From: Sceloporus undulatus
Taxonomy: Eukaryota; Chordata; Lepidosauria; Squamata; Phrynosomatidae
Direction: 5' to 3'
Length of the DNA: 64,000 nucleotides
Assembly (NCBI RefSeq): GCF_019175285.1
Contig: NC_056527.1
Span: forward strand, 50,066,192 to 50,130,191
Under the pieces are notes generated by a model that saw nothing but the letters and a program-made list of their open reading frames with translations, was not told where the DNA came from and did no database searches. Below, piece after piece: positions 35,312 to 47,847 of the stretch; positions within the stretch are counted from its first letter, which is position 1, and each line of letters begins with the position of its first letter. The translations under genes were made by a program, and so were the position numbers.

Positions 35312-35825
35312 GAAATTAGAAGAAGACTAGGATTGGGAAGGGCAGCTATGAAAGAAATAAAAGAGCAAAGCATAACTCTGAACACTAAAGTGAGGATTGT
35401 CCAAGCCATCATATTCCCCCTCACTATGTATGGATTTGAGAGCTGGACAATGAACAAAGCCGATAGGAAGAAAATCAACTCATTTGAGATGTGGTGCTGG
35501 AGAAGAGTGCTAAGGATACTGTGGAATGCCAAGAAGACAAACAAATGGGTTTAGAACAGATCAAGTTCAAACTCTCCCTCAAAGTCAAGATAACCAAACT
35601 GAGACTGTCGTACTTTGGCCACATCATGAGAAGGCATGGATTGTTAAAACAGACAATAATGGTAGGAAGGGTAGAGGGCAGGGGAAAGAGAGGGAGACCA
35701 CATACCAGATGGTTAGATTCAATCAGAGAGGCCTGCGGGGCCTGAGCAGAGCAGTTGAGGATAGGGGATCTTGGAGATATCTCATCCACAGGGTCGCCAT
35801 GAGCTCAAGTTTACAACTTGAGAGC
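35312..35825 (+). mobile_element. BovB-like RTE LINE, C-terminal reverse-transcriptase region and 3' end
   Basis: Translates as KVRIVQAIIFPLTMYGFESW, WCWRRVLRILWNAKK, then after a frameshift near 35540 YFGHIMRRHGLLKQTIMVGR and GKRGRPHTRWLDSIREACGA, then after another GLSRAVEDRGSWRYLIHRVA. These are hallmark blocks of the C-terminal part of BovB-type RTE LINEs. 5'-truncated, with at least two frame breaks and a stop after KKTNKWV. Confidence 0.85.
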
Positions 35826-36029
35826 AGTAAACAATAAAGTTTTCCTGAATTAAAGGAAATATGCTTAGCCACTCCGTCAAAGGCATCCAGATTCCTCTAG
35901 TAGTCCTGCTGGTCCTGAGCAAACTCTAACATGACAATCAAAAATCACAGTGTTGAAACAATCCTGTAAAGAGCCACCTAGCCCAATCATATTTTGATAT
36001 TGACAATGTATTTCAAATAGTAATTTGAC

Positions 36030-36195
36030 ACTTGGGGAAAGTTGGAGGCAGTAGGAAAAAAGGAAGAGCACAATACAGATGGATCAAGGAAGTCTGAGAC
36101 TGCGTGACCAAAGCAGAACAGGTGATGACCAGGGCCCTGGAGGTCTCTCCTTCATAGGGTGCCATAAGTTAAAGTCAACTTGATAGCAAATATTA
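36030..36195 (+). mobile_element. BovB-like LINE 3' end fragment
   Basis: GGAAGAGCACAATACAGATG ... GGCCCTGGAGGTCTCTCC ... GTTAAAGTCAACTTGATAGC has the same layout as the 3' ends at 25.2 and 35.8 kb, more diverged. Confidence 0.6.
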
Positions 36196-36660
36196 ATAGA
36201 AATGGGATGGGCAACCCTTCTCTAGCAGACCACATATGGCCTCAAGCTAGTTTTATAGGCCCCAGAGTCCCCTGACCAAGTTTTTCTTTCTTCAAACACA
36301 AACTATACTCTTTGAAGCTTCAAGAAAACTTAATACACACATGCACACAAACATGACAGACCTGGAGTTCTGGCACTTCAGGTTTGGGCAGAAAGAGATG
36401 GTGTAGCTTGGGGTGTGCTCGGAGGGTTAATCCAGCCTTTCTATTAAGATTCCCCCAAATCAGATCGGAAGCTGAAGCATCTTATTCTTTGGATTATCTC
36501 TAATAGTTTTAACAGTTAGCTAGAACTAGAATATAATGCATAATACATCATTTTAAATATCATTATAGGCTGTTTAATATCACTGTTTGTGGTCTTTGGA
36601 ATGAGATTTTTAATACTTATTTAAAGTATTGAAAAATGGGTTTGAGGTGGACAGGGATGG
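36196..36660. other. Unique DNA, nothing recognised
   Basis: No gene or repeat recognised. Confidence 0.5.
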
Positions 36661-36872
36661 GGCTAATCCAGTACTTCTCAAATAGTGGGGCGGGCCCCCC
36701 ATGGGGGGCGCAAGGCTCCGTAAAGGGGGGCGCGAGGCTCTGTTATGCAGAGGTGTACTTATAACAATTTTATAGACAAATGATACTATTTACAGTCGCG
36801 CGGGGGGCGCAAAATGTTTTCTTCTTCCTAGGGGGGCATGACAGAAAATAATTGAGAAGCACTGGGCTAATC
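36661..36872. mobile_element. hAT MITE with a perfect 8-bp target duplication
   Basis: The element is 36669-36864 (196 bp), flanked on both sides by GGCTAATC. Termini CAGTACTTCTCAA and TTGAGAAGCACTG are inverted with one mismatch. The interior holds G-rich blocks (ATGGGGGGCGCAAGG, CGGGGGGCGCAAAATG). No coding capacity. Confidence 0.92.
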
Positions 36873-37629
36873 AGATGCAGCACAACCCTATGCCTATTCT
36901 AGAGGTAAATCCAACTAAATTCAGTGGGTCTTATGCTGGAACAAACATGCAATTGGATTACAGTCTTAAATAAGTCAACAAATGCTGAGACAATGCACAT
37001 GGAATACTGTGAACTTTTTCCAGTTCTATGTCAATGCTAAAGATTATTATCCTCCTTGGAAATCAATGAATTACATATAATTTAAAAAGCTAGTGATTTT
37101 TCTTTCCCAGTAAGTCTGTGGGAATGAGACAAACCAAGATTTTCCCCAACCAGAATTATCATTTGGAGTGCCTGGTGACTCACCTGAGAAAGCAGTTTCT
37201 AGAATACCATTAAATGGCAACATATGTCAAGTACTTAGACTGATTTAATTTTAATCACCATGGAGGGGGCCTCTTGGATTTTCTTCTCAAAATGCTGTGA
37301 CCTGTCGCTGTCTCAAGGGGTTCTGAACAACTTGTCTCTTCTCTGAAAAAGAACTAGGTGTTACAGTTCAGGTACCATTTGTCCATGTATTTTTTATACA
37401 TGGGCATATGGCAGCTACAAATGCATATTACAAAAATAATGTAAAACAATTCCTATACGGCTGCAATGAAAACAGAATTATTGGTAGTAAAATTTCCATA
37501 TTAAGGTTTGGCAGGTCTTTAAAGGATTAGCTTTTCAGGTACATATACTCTACAAGTTATTCTACAGCTGACATTCCATCCTATGTCTTGTTCTAATAAG
37601 TAATACGCCTACCATTTGTAAGCATGCCA
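36873..37629. other. Unique DNA, possible conserved non-coding block
   Basis: About 37080-37290 is repeat-free and of even composition; no exon recognised. Confidence 0.4.
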
Positions 37630-38013
37630 ACTACCGTGATTCCTCCATATTCACTGAAGGTGGGGGTGAAGGATCCTCATGAATGTGGGAAAACCACAAA
37701 TAAAAAAACACTTTTTTTTTATTTAAGAGAACACTTCTCTAGAAATCCCCAGGTCCTTCAGTGCAACACATAGTGCTCAAACACTATGGTCAACATCTGC
37801 CAGAGGTTGATCACAGAATCATGCTAGAGGACCTACAAATGCCCAGAGAAGTGTTTTCTCTAGGAACTTCTAGGTTCTCCAGCACAAATATTTGGTCAAC
37901 ATCTGGTAGAGTTGCACTGGAGGACCCACAGATTCCTAGAGAGAACATATTAATCAAAATCGCACATAACCAAAGCTGCAAAAATCAAAACCACAAATGT
38001 GAAGGCCAACTGT
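37630..38013. mobile_element. Diverged mariner/Tigger-like element
   Basis: The right end (CCACAAATGTGAAGGCCAAC then TGTA) is the inverse of a TACAGTTGGCC-type terminus. The left part (CTACCGTGATTCCTCCATAT) is a decayed partner. An inner duplicated phrase (CTAGA-AAT-CC ... CTAGAGGACC) recurs three times. Confidence 0.45.
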
Positions 38014-38333
38014 AGTGTCATATTAAAGGCTCACTAACTTTAATTCATTCTCCTTTATTCAGATACATCTCTTTCAGCGATGTAATGTTAACCTGAGGGT
38101 TTTACTTAGGTCCTATTTTGGGTGCAGCCTTTTTTGAAAGCTCATGCCGAATGAGTCTTGAAGAGAAATGACAACTCAGAAAGAACCACAACCCAGAAAC
38201 ATCACCCAAGGAGACTGTCTGCTGTGCTTTCTGCAACCAAACTTGTTTATCTCGGATTGGCCTTTTTAGTCATCAACACGCTTGTAGAAAGCACAGGATG
38301 AGTCCTTCCTGAATCTTCGTTCATGAAGTAAAG

Positions 38334-38384
<51 letters not shown>

Positions 38385-40285
38385 GGGTGCCTGGGCTACT
38401 GGAAACAAAGCTTATGGAATGGATCTGTAAAATGGAGGAAATCTTGGGTTTGGTTCATAAACAGCTGAGAGTTTCCTGCTGGAAAAGAGATTCATCTCAT
38501 GATTCTGGAATGAGCAAAAAGACACATTGGCTGCCTTCCCACTATGATATACTTCAAATTGCAGATTGAGTTAAATGCCTGTCGTCTCCACTTGTCACTG
38601 GTTTTGATCCAATTCTGATCCAATAGAGTTCTGTGAAAGCAGAGTAAATACAGAAAACCTGCTTTTATTTGACAGTACTTTTCAAGAGGTTCTTTTGAGA
38701 AGAATTGAATCATAAGTGTGCTCAAAAAATTGGGAACGACCTTTGGATCAGAATCTCATCTCACTGGAGGGGAGGCACTATGGCAGAGGGGTTGGCAGAG
38801 GCTGTCACCCATCCAGTCTTCGGCTGCTTGAAATACGCCATTTATTTTTTTTAGTGCTGCCTTTTTTCTACCTGCGCATGTGGTGGCTTTTTAATTTTCC
38901 GTCTTTACACTGATTGATTCCTTCTGAATCTGGCCATGATCGTTTCTCCACTGTAAGAGGTCAAATATATTTTTTGCTTTTTTTTTTTTGGAGGAGGATC
39001 TGTTGTGTGTGTGTGTGGTTTTTTAAAATAACTTTTTGAATAGGAAATGTGATTTCTTATCGTCCCGTAGAAGCACCAAAGTAAGCATGAAAATTCCTAT
39101 AATGAGCAAGGGCTTTCCTAACGTGGCCATGAGGCTACAAGGCTAAAAGTTGAACTAAAGTGAAATGAAGAAAGTTGATGGGGGAGGAGCACCACAAAGT
39201 ACCCTCGTGTAACCAAAATTACGGTTGGCTGTGTTGCTGTGTCATGTCACCAATGACGTGGTGATGCAATCAGCTTGATTGGCATTTTTTTTTAAAAAAG
39301 GAGGGGACGTTGTGGCACAAATACAAATGGGGGCAACAGTGGGGTCCAAAAAAACCCCGAATCCAAAAGATCCTGTTTCATAGTGGAAATGACACCACAG
39401 TATGGAACGAAACCTCATTGCAAACCGGTTTAAATGGTAAGAGGGAATAAGCCCATTGTATAAGTGGTTGCTGCGGTGACAAGAACTCAGGGAAACTCTT
39501 AAGACAATGGAAAAGTATAGAGAAACTACCAAGTTGGATACTACTCTCATAAAACTAGAATAATGTTATTGACAAAACAATGCTTTTCTGACTAGTAAAA
39601 AAAATAGTGTAATGTACATTTCCCCTGATTCCCCATGTCTCAATAAAGAACTAAATTATAGTGATGCAGGCAAAGGGACCAATCTGAGGAAGGAAAATTT
39701 GGGGGCAACAGTGGACAAAATCAGCTACATCTCCATAAAGGAGATCCCTTCTTGTTTTCCTCTTTTATTTTTTGCAGGTTTTGTTTATTCTGGGATGCTG
39801 AGGCCAAACTGCGAAGCAGAGAGCTAGTAGAAGATTAGAAGTAGAAGATTAGAGGCAGATATAGTGTTTTTATAAGGGGCTGTTGTTGTTGCTATTATTA
39901 TTTGCCTTCAAGTAGTTTCTAAGACAAAACAGTGGATTTTATTTTGAAAGGTTGGAGAACCTTGTGCTCTCCAGATATTTTCGACTAAAATTTCTATAAA
40001 TCTGACCACTGGCTGTACTGTGGAACCCTAAACTATGGTTAATTTGAACTACAGTTTGTATTGAAATACTGTACAATAAAGATAGTTTCATCAGCTATGC
40101 TCTGAAGCTAGCTCCATTCAATTAAACATGTTTATGACTAGCTAAAATAAAAGGAATGACAACAAAAAAAACTTACTACAAGACCAGGAGGAAATAAAAA
40201 GACATTGGACACAATACACAGAAGAGATGAAGAACCATATGAAGACAATGAGGTGGCTGAAGTACAGTACTGCATTTACAACTAA
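38014..40285. other. Unique DNA, no gene recognised
   Basis: Contains (AG)n at 38335-38380 and a Sauria-tail scrap near 39885-39925. Short ORFs only. Confidence 0.5.
38335..38380. repeat. (AG)n microsatellite
   Basis: About 23 uninterrupted AG units. Confidence 0.95.
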
Positions 40286-40652
40286 GGTGCTGTGCAGACT
40301 GCCCCTGAAGGGGTGGCCTGCATCAGCCTCCATGTTCTCCAGATTGGGGCCATGGCACCACACACTATGCCTCTGATCTGGCCTTTCCAGAGAGCAAAAG
40401 GCAGCCGCAAAAAGCAGCTCCGTTTTGCACCCTGAAAAGGGTGCGATAGCCATGGTGCTGTGGTTTTAAGGTGCTCTTTTGTGGCTGTGTCGTGTGGACA
40501 CAGCGCCAGAGGAGTGCCGTGACACCAGGTGCCATGTGGAGCGGTGCGCAGTGTCACGTTGACCTGGGAGCAAAGTCGGGGCATGCATCATGTGGATACC
40601 ATGCCCCAACTCCGTCCCCAAGCCAGACTTTAAGGCTGGTGTGCACAGTCCC
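40286..40652. mobile_element. MITE family E, complete, TAA duplication
   Basis: Starts GGTGCTGTGCAGACTGCCCC and ends GTGTGCACAGTCCC, flanked by TAA on both sides. Opposite in orientation to the copy at 34994. The shared CAGACTGCC near the terminus links it to families A and F. Confidence 0.75.
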
Positions 40653-41929
40653 TAACTGAAGCATACAATTCACAAAAAACTTTAGTTTTTTAAATGTCAA
40701 AATTGCTTACAAAATGGATCATCTGCATTCCAGCACAGCATATTTCTCTCAGAGCACATCTAGTACACAGTTTGATGCTATCTGAGAATGTATATCCAAA
40801 CACTGTATTATTGAAAGCACATTATCTATAAGAAAAATAGGGAAGTACATCCCTGCCTCCATTACACATGCAGTCATGCACAAATATCAACACTTTTGTA
40901 GACCTAAGAACAGTGCTTGACAAACTGGACTATTTGTCCAGACTAAAGTAAGTCTCATCTGTGCTTTAGTGCCATTTTCTGTCACACCAGCATGACAGCA
41001 CTAAGTGTTTAGTTGGAATAAGTGGTTCCATGTCCTTTGATAATACAACATGGTTCCAGCATTCTGTTCACTACAATTTCAGCTCCATCAGGATGGCACA
41101 AGGCACCTTAGTATTCCCAGAGATTTCTCAAACTGTGGCATTTGTGCTCTATTATGCACTCAAGTTGTCTGGTCCATTTGGACTGGGTTCATGGGGGAAT
41201 ACAATTAGCCAGGCACTTTCTTTACACTGCTTACTCCGCCACTCTGTCTTGAGCCTCAGCTATTTTGATCTCCCCTCTTTCTTTGATTTTAGAATTTGCT
41301 GCAAAAGACGACCTCTATAACTTTTTACTTCAAATTATAAGAGAGCAGCCAGATTTGTTTGTGTTGCTAGTAAATGCTGTGTTCTGCGCTCAGAAAAAGT
41401 ATATAAGAATATCTGCTTATAGACCTTACCTAAACAGTCATAAATGGCATGCCTATTATATTTGTAAATTAGATTCCAATATGAAATCCGACGAGAAAAA
41501 AGAAACTAGTGAGATGAATTCTGAACTACTAGAAATGAGAAGAATCTGCCATTGAAACGATGCAGGTAATACACCTATTCCTAAGAGTTAAGGTTCTATT
41601 GGGAAGATACAATGAGCCTGTTCAGATGTCACCGTAAACCAGGACTCCTCAGGACCCCCAGCTTGCTATGAACTAGTTAGTATTCTGGCTTTTACTTTCT
41701 GATTACTTTCTTGTGATGTCTCAGCATGGCAGAAGGCATTGATCTAGATTGCCTTTTCCTTCAACAAGCCAAGGAGGAAGGTTCTCTGGCTTACTGGAAG
41801 AAAAACATGCATGAGTAACAACTGCTGCTTAATTCAGATACCATGAGAAACAAATTACAAACTGAAGAAGGAACAACTGTAAAGTGGCATTTTTTCTGTT
41901 TTTTTTTTTTGTCAGATCACAATGTGTTT
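40653..41929. other. Unique DNA, no gene recognised
   Basis: Two 96-residue ORFs (41030-41320, 41265-41555) show no recognised domain. Confidence 0.5.
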
Positions 41930-42180
41930 GTTGTTGTTCACTGCCTTCAAACTGATCTCAACTTATTGCAACCCTATAAATGAGAGAACCTCCAAGTCCC
42001 TCTGTCTTCAACCAGCCTGTTCAGATCTCATAGGTTCACAACTGTGGCTTCTTTGATAGAGTCTATCCATCTGTAATGTGGTGTCTTTTCCTGCTGCCTT
42101 CTACTTTACCAAGCATTATTGGTTTTTTTCTAGTGAGTCATGTTTTTTATGGTATGGCCATGATGTGTGGTCCCAGCCAA
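41930..42180 (-). mobile_element. BovB-like RTE LINE 3' end
   Basis: On the minus strand it reads like the 35.6-35.8 kb copy: an FGHIM-like piece, RWIDSIKEATVV, then DLNRLVEDRGTWRF, then the TTTATAGGGTTGCAATAAGT 3' end. Short, 5'-truncated and frameshifted. Confidence 0.7.
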
Positions 42181-42351
42181 TGTCAGTCAGTTTTACCGCT
42201 AAAAAATAAGTTTTGCCAATTACCAGCTTTTGCTCATTATTCAGTTTTACCAATATAAACTGAGATTTCAAAATCTGATGATCCCTAGCAGGCTCCAGCA
42301 TGTGGAGAGCTCTTTCCCCCACAAGCATTTTCCTATTAATGTCAAAGAATG

Positions 42352-42885
42352 AATGTATTTATTTATTTATTATATTTATTTATATCCTGCCCTTCTCCCA
42401 GGACTGGGACTCAGGGCAGCTTACAACATTATAAACAATACAATTAAAAAGATTTTAAAAATACATTAAAATATTAAACTACTACAATAAAATTAAAAAA
42501 GAAGATAAAAATGTCTAAAATACATTAAAACAATACAGCATCCCAGGGCATTCTTTAAAAGTTTTCAGTTTTGAATGCCTGTTTGAAAAGGAAGGTTTTT
42601 GCCTGTCAGTGGAAAGCCATCAAGGAAGGGGCCATTCTGGTCTCCCTGGGAAGGGAGTTCCAGAGTCTAGGGGCAGCTACAGAAAAGGCCCTCCCTCATG
42701 TCCCCACCAACTGTGCTTGTGATGGTGGTGGGATGGAGAGAAGGGCCTGCTCTGAGGATCTCACAGCCCCGGCCGGCTCATAGAGGGAGATATGGTCTGC
42801 CAAATATCCTGGACCTGAGCCATATAGAGCTTTAAAGGTCATCAGAAGAATGAAGAACTTTACTCCAAAGTGAACAGTAAAAGGT
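42352..42885 (-). mobile_element. L2-like LINE 3' end with C-terminal RT remnant
   Basis: The tail TATTTATTTATTATATTTAT and CCTGCCCTTCTCCCAGGACT lies on the left. The minus-strand frame LLMTFKALYGSGPGYLADHI then SLYEPAGAVRSSEQALLSIP matches ITYKALNGLGPRYLEDRLSP in the better copy at 57.66-58.64 kb. CTCCCTGGGAAGGGAGTTCC encodes the W-N-x-L-P region in reverse. 5'-truncated. Confidence 0.8.
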
Positions 42886-44448
42886 GAACACACAAGCTCT
42901 GAGCCTAGGCAATAAAACATACAGAGAGGTGTCTGTATGCATGTGCTGATGCTTAAAACAGAGCATGGTGCTGGATACTTGTTTTGTTTTTTGTGTTCGT
43001 TTTGTAAACATCATATTTTCAACCTTACTTAGTCCAATAGATTAGAGATGCAGATGTAACTCATCTATATGAAAACCTGGAGTTTTCTTTGAAACCATCC
43101 TTTTTATGGCAGGATCTAGTGCAGTAGACTAGAGATGTTGACATAACTCATCTAGGATGGTCACATAAAAACATTAATCATATCTGACATAATATTCTTT
43201 GATATGCATTACATTAAAAGTAAAGATTTTACTCTGATCAGATCTTGGAATTTTGTGCTGTTTAACTGTGCACAAGGATGCATCTACACAAATTCCAATG
43301 GGGTTTAAATGTGCATAATTGTGCACAGGCCTAAAAATCTAGATATTTCCTAATTAATATCTGACTACAAAGTTATATTTAAATATTGCACAATTGTTTC
43401 CAATAAAAGCAGGGGGGACACCTCTGTTGAAATAGGATATATGAATGTAGTATTAGCATATATATTTCCCTGGCACTGTAATAAATGCCAGCTTTACACT
43501 CCATTTTTCACCAATAGCAAATGACAGAAAACTGAGCACAGATAGAATATTATGATAAAACACAAAGAAATCAATAAAGGCAGTGACCTGCTTTTCACTT
43601 GAGAAGCATGAAGAAATGTTCCCAGTGGAACAGAGAAAAACTGCCTGACACTGAGTCAGATGAATAGTCCATCTACCCAGTATTTTTGACACTCACTGGT
43701 AGCAGCTCTCCAGCATTTCAGATGAAGGCTTTCTAGCCGTACCTGGAAATACTGGGGAGACCTTCTGCATGCAAAACATGTCTTCACACATATGCAAAGT
43801 ATAACATCAGTTTCATAAAGACAAGAATAGACTACAGATAATGCTTACCGAGTTTGTTCAATACTGCTTCTGCTAAAAGATGTCAAAGAAGGGGGAACAT
43901 TTAAAGGAAGAGCAGAAGAAAGTCTGGGGAGTCTGATATATGAGACCTCTGTCCCCTCATATATACTGTCCTAAACAAAAGGTATACGCAGCTATGAGTT
44001 GTTCAAGCAGCTGGCCCTCTACTAACATAAATTGCTGCATACTCCCCCCCCCCCCCCTTTGTAACAGAGTTAGAAAATGTTACCCCTTGGATTATTGATC
44101 TCAAAATTCCCCAAGTCCTGGGGTTTACTGAGGGTTGGTTGTGCACTAACTATCCCCACATGATTGCAATCATTAATACTAAAGGTTACTTAGTGATGGC
44201 CTTCTCACCTACACCACAACCATTATGAGGAAGTCTATCAACTCTACTCTGTGTAGAAATCAAGCAAGAATCAAGGCCTCTACAGTAATAGCCTGCCTGA
44301 ATGTGCATTTCAAACACTGTTGCTGTCACTGCTGTTGTGTGCCTCCAAGTAATTTTTTACTTACGGACAGCTCAAAATGAAATATAATCTTTTTAAAGCA
44401 TAAGAGAACGCTGACCATTATCAGCAATGGGATCATAAGGGAAAACTG
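42886..44448. other. Unique DNA with an 87-bp-offset duplication
   Basis: About 43030-43068 and 43117-43155 are similar over 39 bp (AGAGATG-AGATGTAACTCAT and AGAGATGTTGACATAACTCA). A C run is at about 44044-44058. A reversed Sauria SINE tail scrap is at about 44330-44385. No gene recognised. Confidence 0.5.
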
Positions 44449-44576
44449 TAGGAGGCTCCAGTACCTTTAACAGTTGTTACCTGGTTGTGTGACAAGCAGT
44501 ACCTGCTAAAATTCCCTCTTCCACACAATCATTAAAGGTTCAGGAACACTCTCCAGTATGCAGTCTGGAAACTCTG
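44449..44576. mobile_element. MITE family B, diverged
   Basis: Shares CCAGTACCTTTAACAGTTG, GTACCTGCTAAAATTCCCTC and ATTAAAGGTTCAGGAACACT with the 422-600 copy. Confidence 0.6.
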
Positions 44577-46342
44577 ATAATACTAAAAGAAATGTCAGCA
44601 ACATAACTAAGATGTATTATCCAGATCTGAGTGACTACCCTGATGCCACAAAAAGGGTATAAACTGAAACTGGATTTGGGATTGTGACCTACAATAGTAT
44701 ATTAGTGTTAAGGGTAAAGACTGGATCCATAAACCATACAACTAAGAAGAAGAGCTGTGCTAGAAAGATACAGCCTTATTCAATAGCTTCAAAATAAGAG
44801 AACTGGTGTTATTTTATCAAGCATTGAAATATTATGGGGAAGCATCTGATTTTTCAGGATTCCTGTGAATGTATCAAACCAGATCAAGAGGTAAGAATGA
44901 AAGAGTGGACAGGTATAGAGCAAGTTATCAGGCAAATGCAGCAGGGATATAGCAAAAGTGAAGCAACAGAAAGCACGGATCTACATGAAATGATGACATA
45001 AGATATTAAATAAGCATGTGCAGACTGCATTAACCTCATTAAAGCAAGTCCTAGCTTTCAAGCAGATCTTGCTTTCCATGAATACATTCCTATTTTTCCA
45101 CATAGATTTAATCACAGACCTACATACAAAGTAGCTAAGAAAAGAAAAAAAATACATTAAAAGTTTCATGGTGGTGATGATCTTTGTGAAAGTTATTATA
45201 GTGGATTGAAATTACTTGACTTAAAATGTATGGGTTAAAAATCTAGATGTAACTCCATAATCTGATGTTACATTTCAGACAATGATGAAAGTCAGGCATC
45301 CGCAAGCTTATGTCTCATCATGGGAATTGATTCATCACACTGCAATCAGTCTTTTGGTTCTTATCTGAATACAGATTAAGATGCTGGAAAAGATTTACAT
45401 GTTTGTGCTGCAGAGAGAACGCACAAGAAAAATAGATTTGATTGGTGATAGGGTTTAGCCTCAGTACCAATTACCCATAAAGGTGACCTGCAAAAGATTA
45501 TTTATAAACTGGATTAATGCCATTTTCTTTTCTTTTTTCATAATGCAAAAGAAGAAGAAAAATGGTCTCAACCTCTCTTTTCTCTTTGTATCATTGACCA
45601 ACAAAATAACAGGACTGTCAAGTTTTGGCCTTTATTAATTTTGTCACAGATTCCTCAATGACTTAAATGCTTACTCCTCAAACACATCACTGGCTCCATT
45701 CTCTTTTTCAGGCAGGTTTAAAATGACAAGCTGGAACCAGAAATGATGGGAAATCAAACAGTTGATTTGAACTTTCAAAAATGAAAATCATTTCCTTTCA
45801 TGTTCATAGCATGCACTGTTATACCATTTTTCAAACACAGGCATTGTATTATCATTGCAAAGCAAATAAACAATATTTGTTTCATTATGTGATTGAAAGG
45901 GGCAGCAGAGGCTTTTTGATGTCCAACATGACAGTGGTGGTGATGATGAAGATAATAATACAGTAGAGATGGACTGATCCATGGGTGAACTCCTCCCTCA
46001 CACAAAAAAAAGCTTTTGAATTTACTATTATTCTTGCTGATGCTCAGCAGTCAGGTTAAGTAAGGACAATGCCTGGATAACTAAGAGGGGGGGAAAGATG
46101 TGAGAGCCTACTGTGAGGTGAGATGCTATGAAAAGAAAAAAAAGAGGCAAGATAAGAATAAAGTCAAATTCGTCTTTAACTAGAGCATTGATATAAAGCA
46201 ACTACAGATTGTAAAGTACAGATTGACTGATTACATCTATATCCTGCCTTCTCCAAGATAGCATACCTGAAGGCAGCTTTCTCTTCTCTTCTCATCCCAT
46301 TTTACCCTCAAAAACAACTTTTCAAACTAGGGCTGAATCTAT
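44577..46342. other. Unique DNA, no gene recognised
   Basis: Short ORFs only; no repeat family recognised. Confidence 0.5.
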
Positions 46343-46575
46343 GGCCTGTTACAGACAGCCAAAATAAAGCTTCTTCAAGTCACTTTGGAGGTATGGTATT
46401 TCAATGATACATGCGTCCTAAGAGTCCAAAGGCCGCACCAAAGCCACGCTCCAGTCCTAAGGACTGGAGTGCAGCTTTGGTGAAGCTTCCATACTCTTAG
46501 GACTCATGCATCATTGAAATACCATACTTCCAAAGTGACTCGAAGCAGCTTTATTTTGGCTGTCTGTAACAAGCC
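46343..46575. mobile_element. Foldback MITE family A (Harbinger-like), complete, TAT duplication
   Basis: Ends GGCCTGTTACAGACAGCC and GGCTGTCTGTAACAAGCC, flanked by TAT on both sides. 233 bp, the same length as the 27.9-kb copy. Confidence 0.85.
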
Positions 46576-47690
46576 TATGCAGGCTAAATAATGCATCCTT
46601 ACCTCAATCTCAGTCTTGATGGAACACATGACCTGATGTGAAAGCATTTATTTTTTGCTGCCTGGGGGCTTTAAGGTGATTTTTAAAAGCTTTCAATTTA
46701 CTGCACTGTTTCGGGGAAAGAAGTGGGATTGTAAAACTTGTGGTTTGACCGCCAAATTGGGATCGCAATGGAATTGGGAATGTGGGAGTTTGGGGACAGG
46801 TTGGTGGGTGGTCACCTAGGTCAAGTGGTTCCTGCCACAGAAGGGTAGCTCATTTGTTTGCACTGGCATCCAGAAAAGGCAGTTTTGGCTCCCCCCTCCT
46901 TTTTTTTGGGATTTAGTATTTGTATGCACATATTTGCAGGCTGGCATTTCACCTCCCCTTTCTCTACAGGATTCACCTTATAGAAATGCAGGTGGACAAT
47001 CAGAACAAAGGGAAAATGAAAGTATATGTGAATATGCACATGCATTGTGGGAATTAAAAGACACACATCCCCAAGCCTGCAGCTGTTGGTGTTGTGTGAC
47101 CAGACATAAATCGAAACAGCAAACACATGTACACAGTAAGAATACCCCCACTGCATTGATGTGACTATGTGGCTTTTCAAATTGATTTCATTCTGGATTA
47201 AAAGAGGTGTATGTGGCAGTAAAGAGGGCAGTACCAGGACAGAGACAGTGTGGAATTTGGATACAGCTCTTGTGTAGATTCAGCCTAGGTTACCTAGTGG
47301 CTGAGTGGGAATTTAAACATGTTTTCCCCAGTCTATCAACATGCCTGGTCATTAAACTGTCCAACATCTTTGATAAAAATGTATTCCTTCTGTGGGGGGG
47401 GGGGTCTTGTTTATTTATTTATTTGGTGAGTTCAAGCCACTTTAATAAAACCATTATCCCCATCAACAGTCACATACAATTGTACCAAGTGAATGTTGAG
47501 ACACCATAGGATAATTGCTATACCAGATTAGGCAGCAAGAGAACTTGAAATGGCCCATACTTTGATACTTGATACCCCCAGATACATCTGAATTAATTTT
47601 ATCATCTTGTCAAACAGCAAGGAGCTTTCAGTGACCTTCATTTCAACATGGGTCACAATCAAGTATTATGACAACCTTGACTAAGTCTTT
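46576..47690. other. Unique DNA upstream of the H2B-like gene
   Basis: Mutually antisense ORFs at 46821-47180 and 46934-47164 have no recognised domain. A G run is at about 47393-47403. No second histone gene seen. Confidence 0.5.
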
Positions 47691-47701
47691 GTTCTAGTCA
47701 G

Positions 47702-47755
47702 CCAATCACTGGGCACAGAAGCAGCTGCTCATTTGAATACTCAGCCTTATATAAG
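47702..47755 (+). promoter_or_regulatory. Core promoter of the H2B-like gene: CCAAT, octamer-like, TATA
   Basis: CCAAT at 47702-47706, ATTTGAAT at 47731-47738 (one base off the octamer ATTTGCAT), TATATAAG at 47748-47755. CCAAT, octamer, TATA in this tight order is the known layout of vertebrate H2B promoters. Transcription should start about 25-30 bp downstream, near 47775-47785, giving a 5' UTR of about 65-70 nt that includes a GGCA-repeat tract. Confidence 0.65.
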
Positions 47756-47847
47756 TGGAGAGCTAGCATGAAGACACAGGCATTTGCAAGCAGGCAGGCA
47801 GGCGGGCAGACACACAGACACTCACTCTACTCTCAGTGTACGAAACC

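Noticed and set aside
35014-35544. 176-codon minus-strand ORF
   Set aside because: Antisense to MITE family E and the BovB fragment; no domain of its own.
47836-47847. GTG-initiated extension (four residues) of the H2B-like ORF
   Set aside because: Vertebrate genes start at ATG, and the ATG at 47848 has an ideal context.
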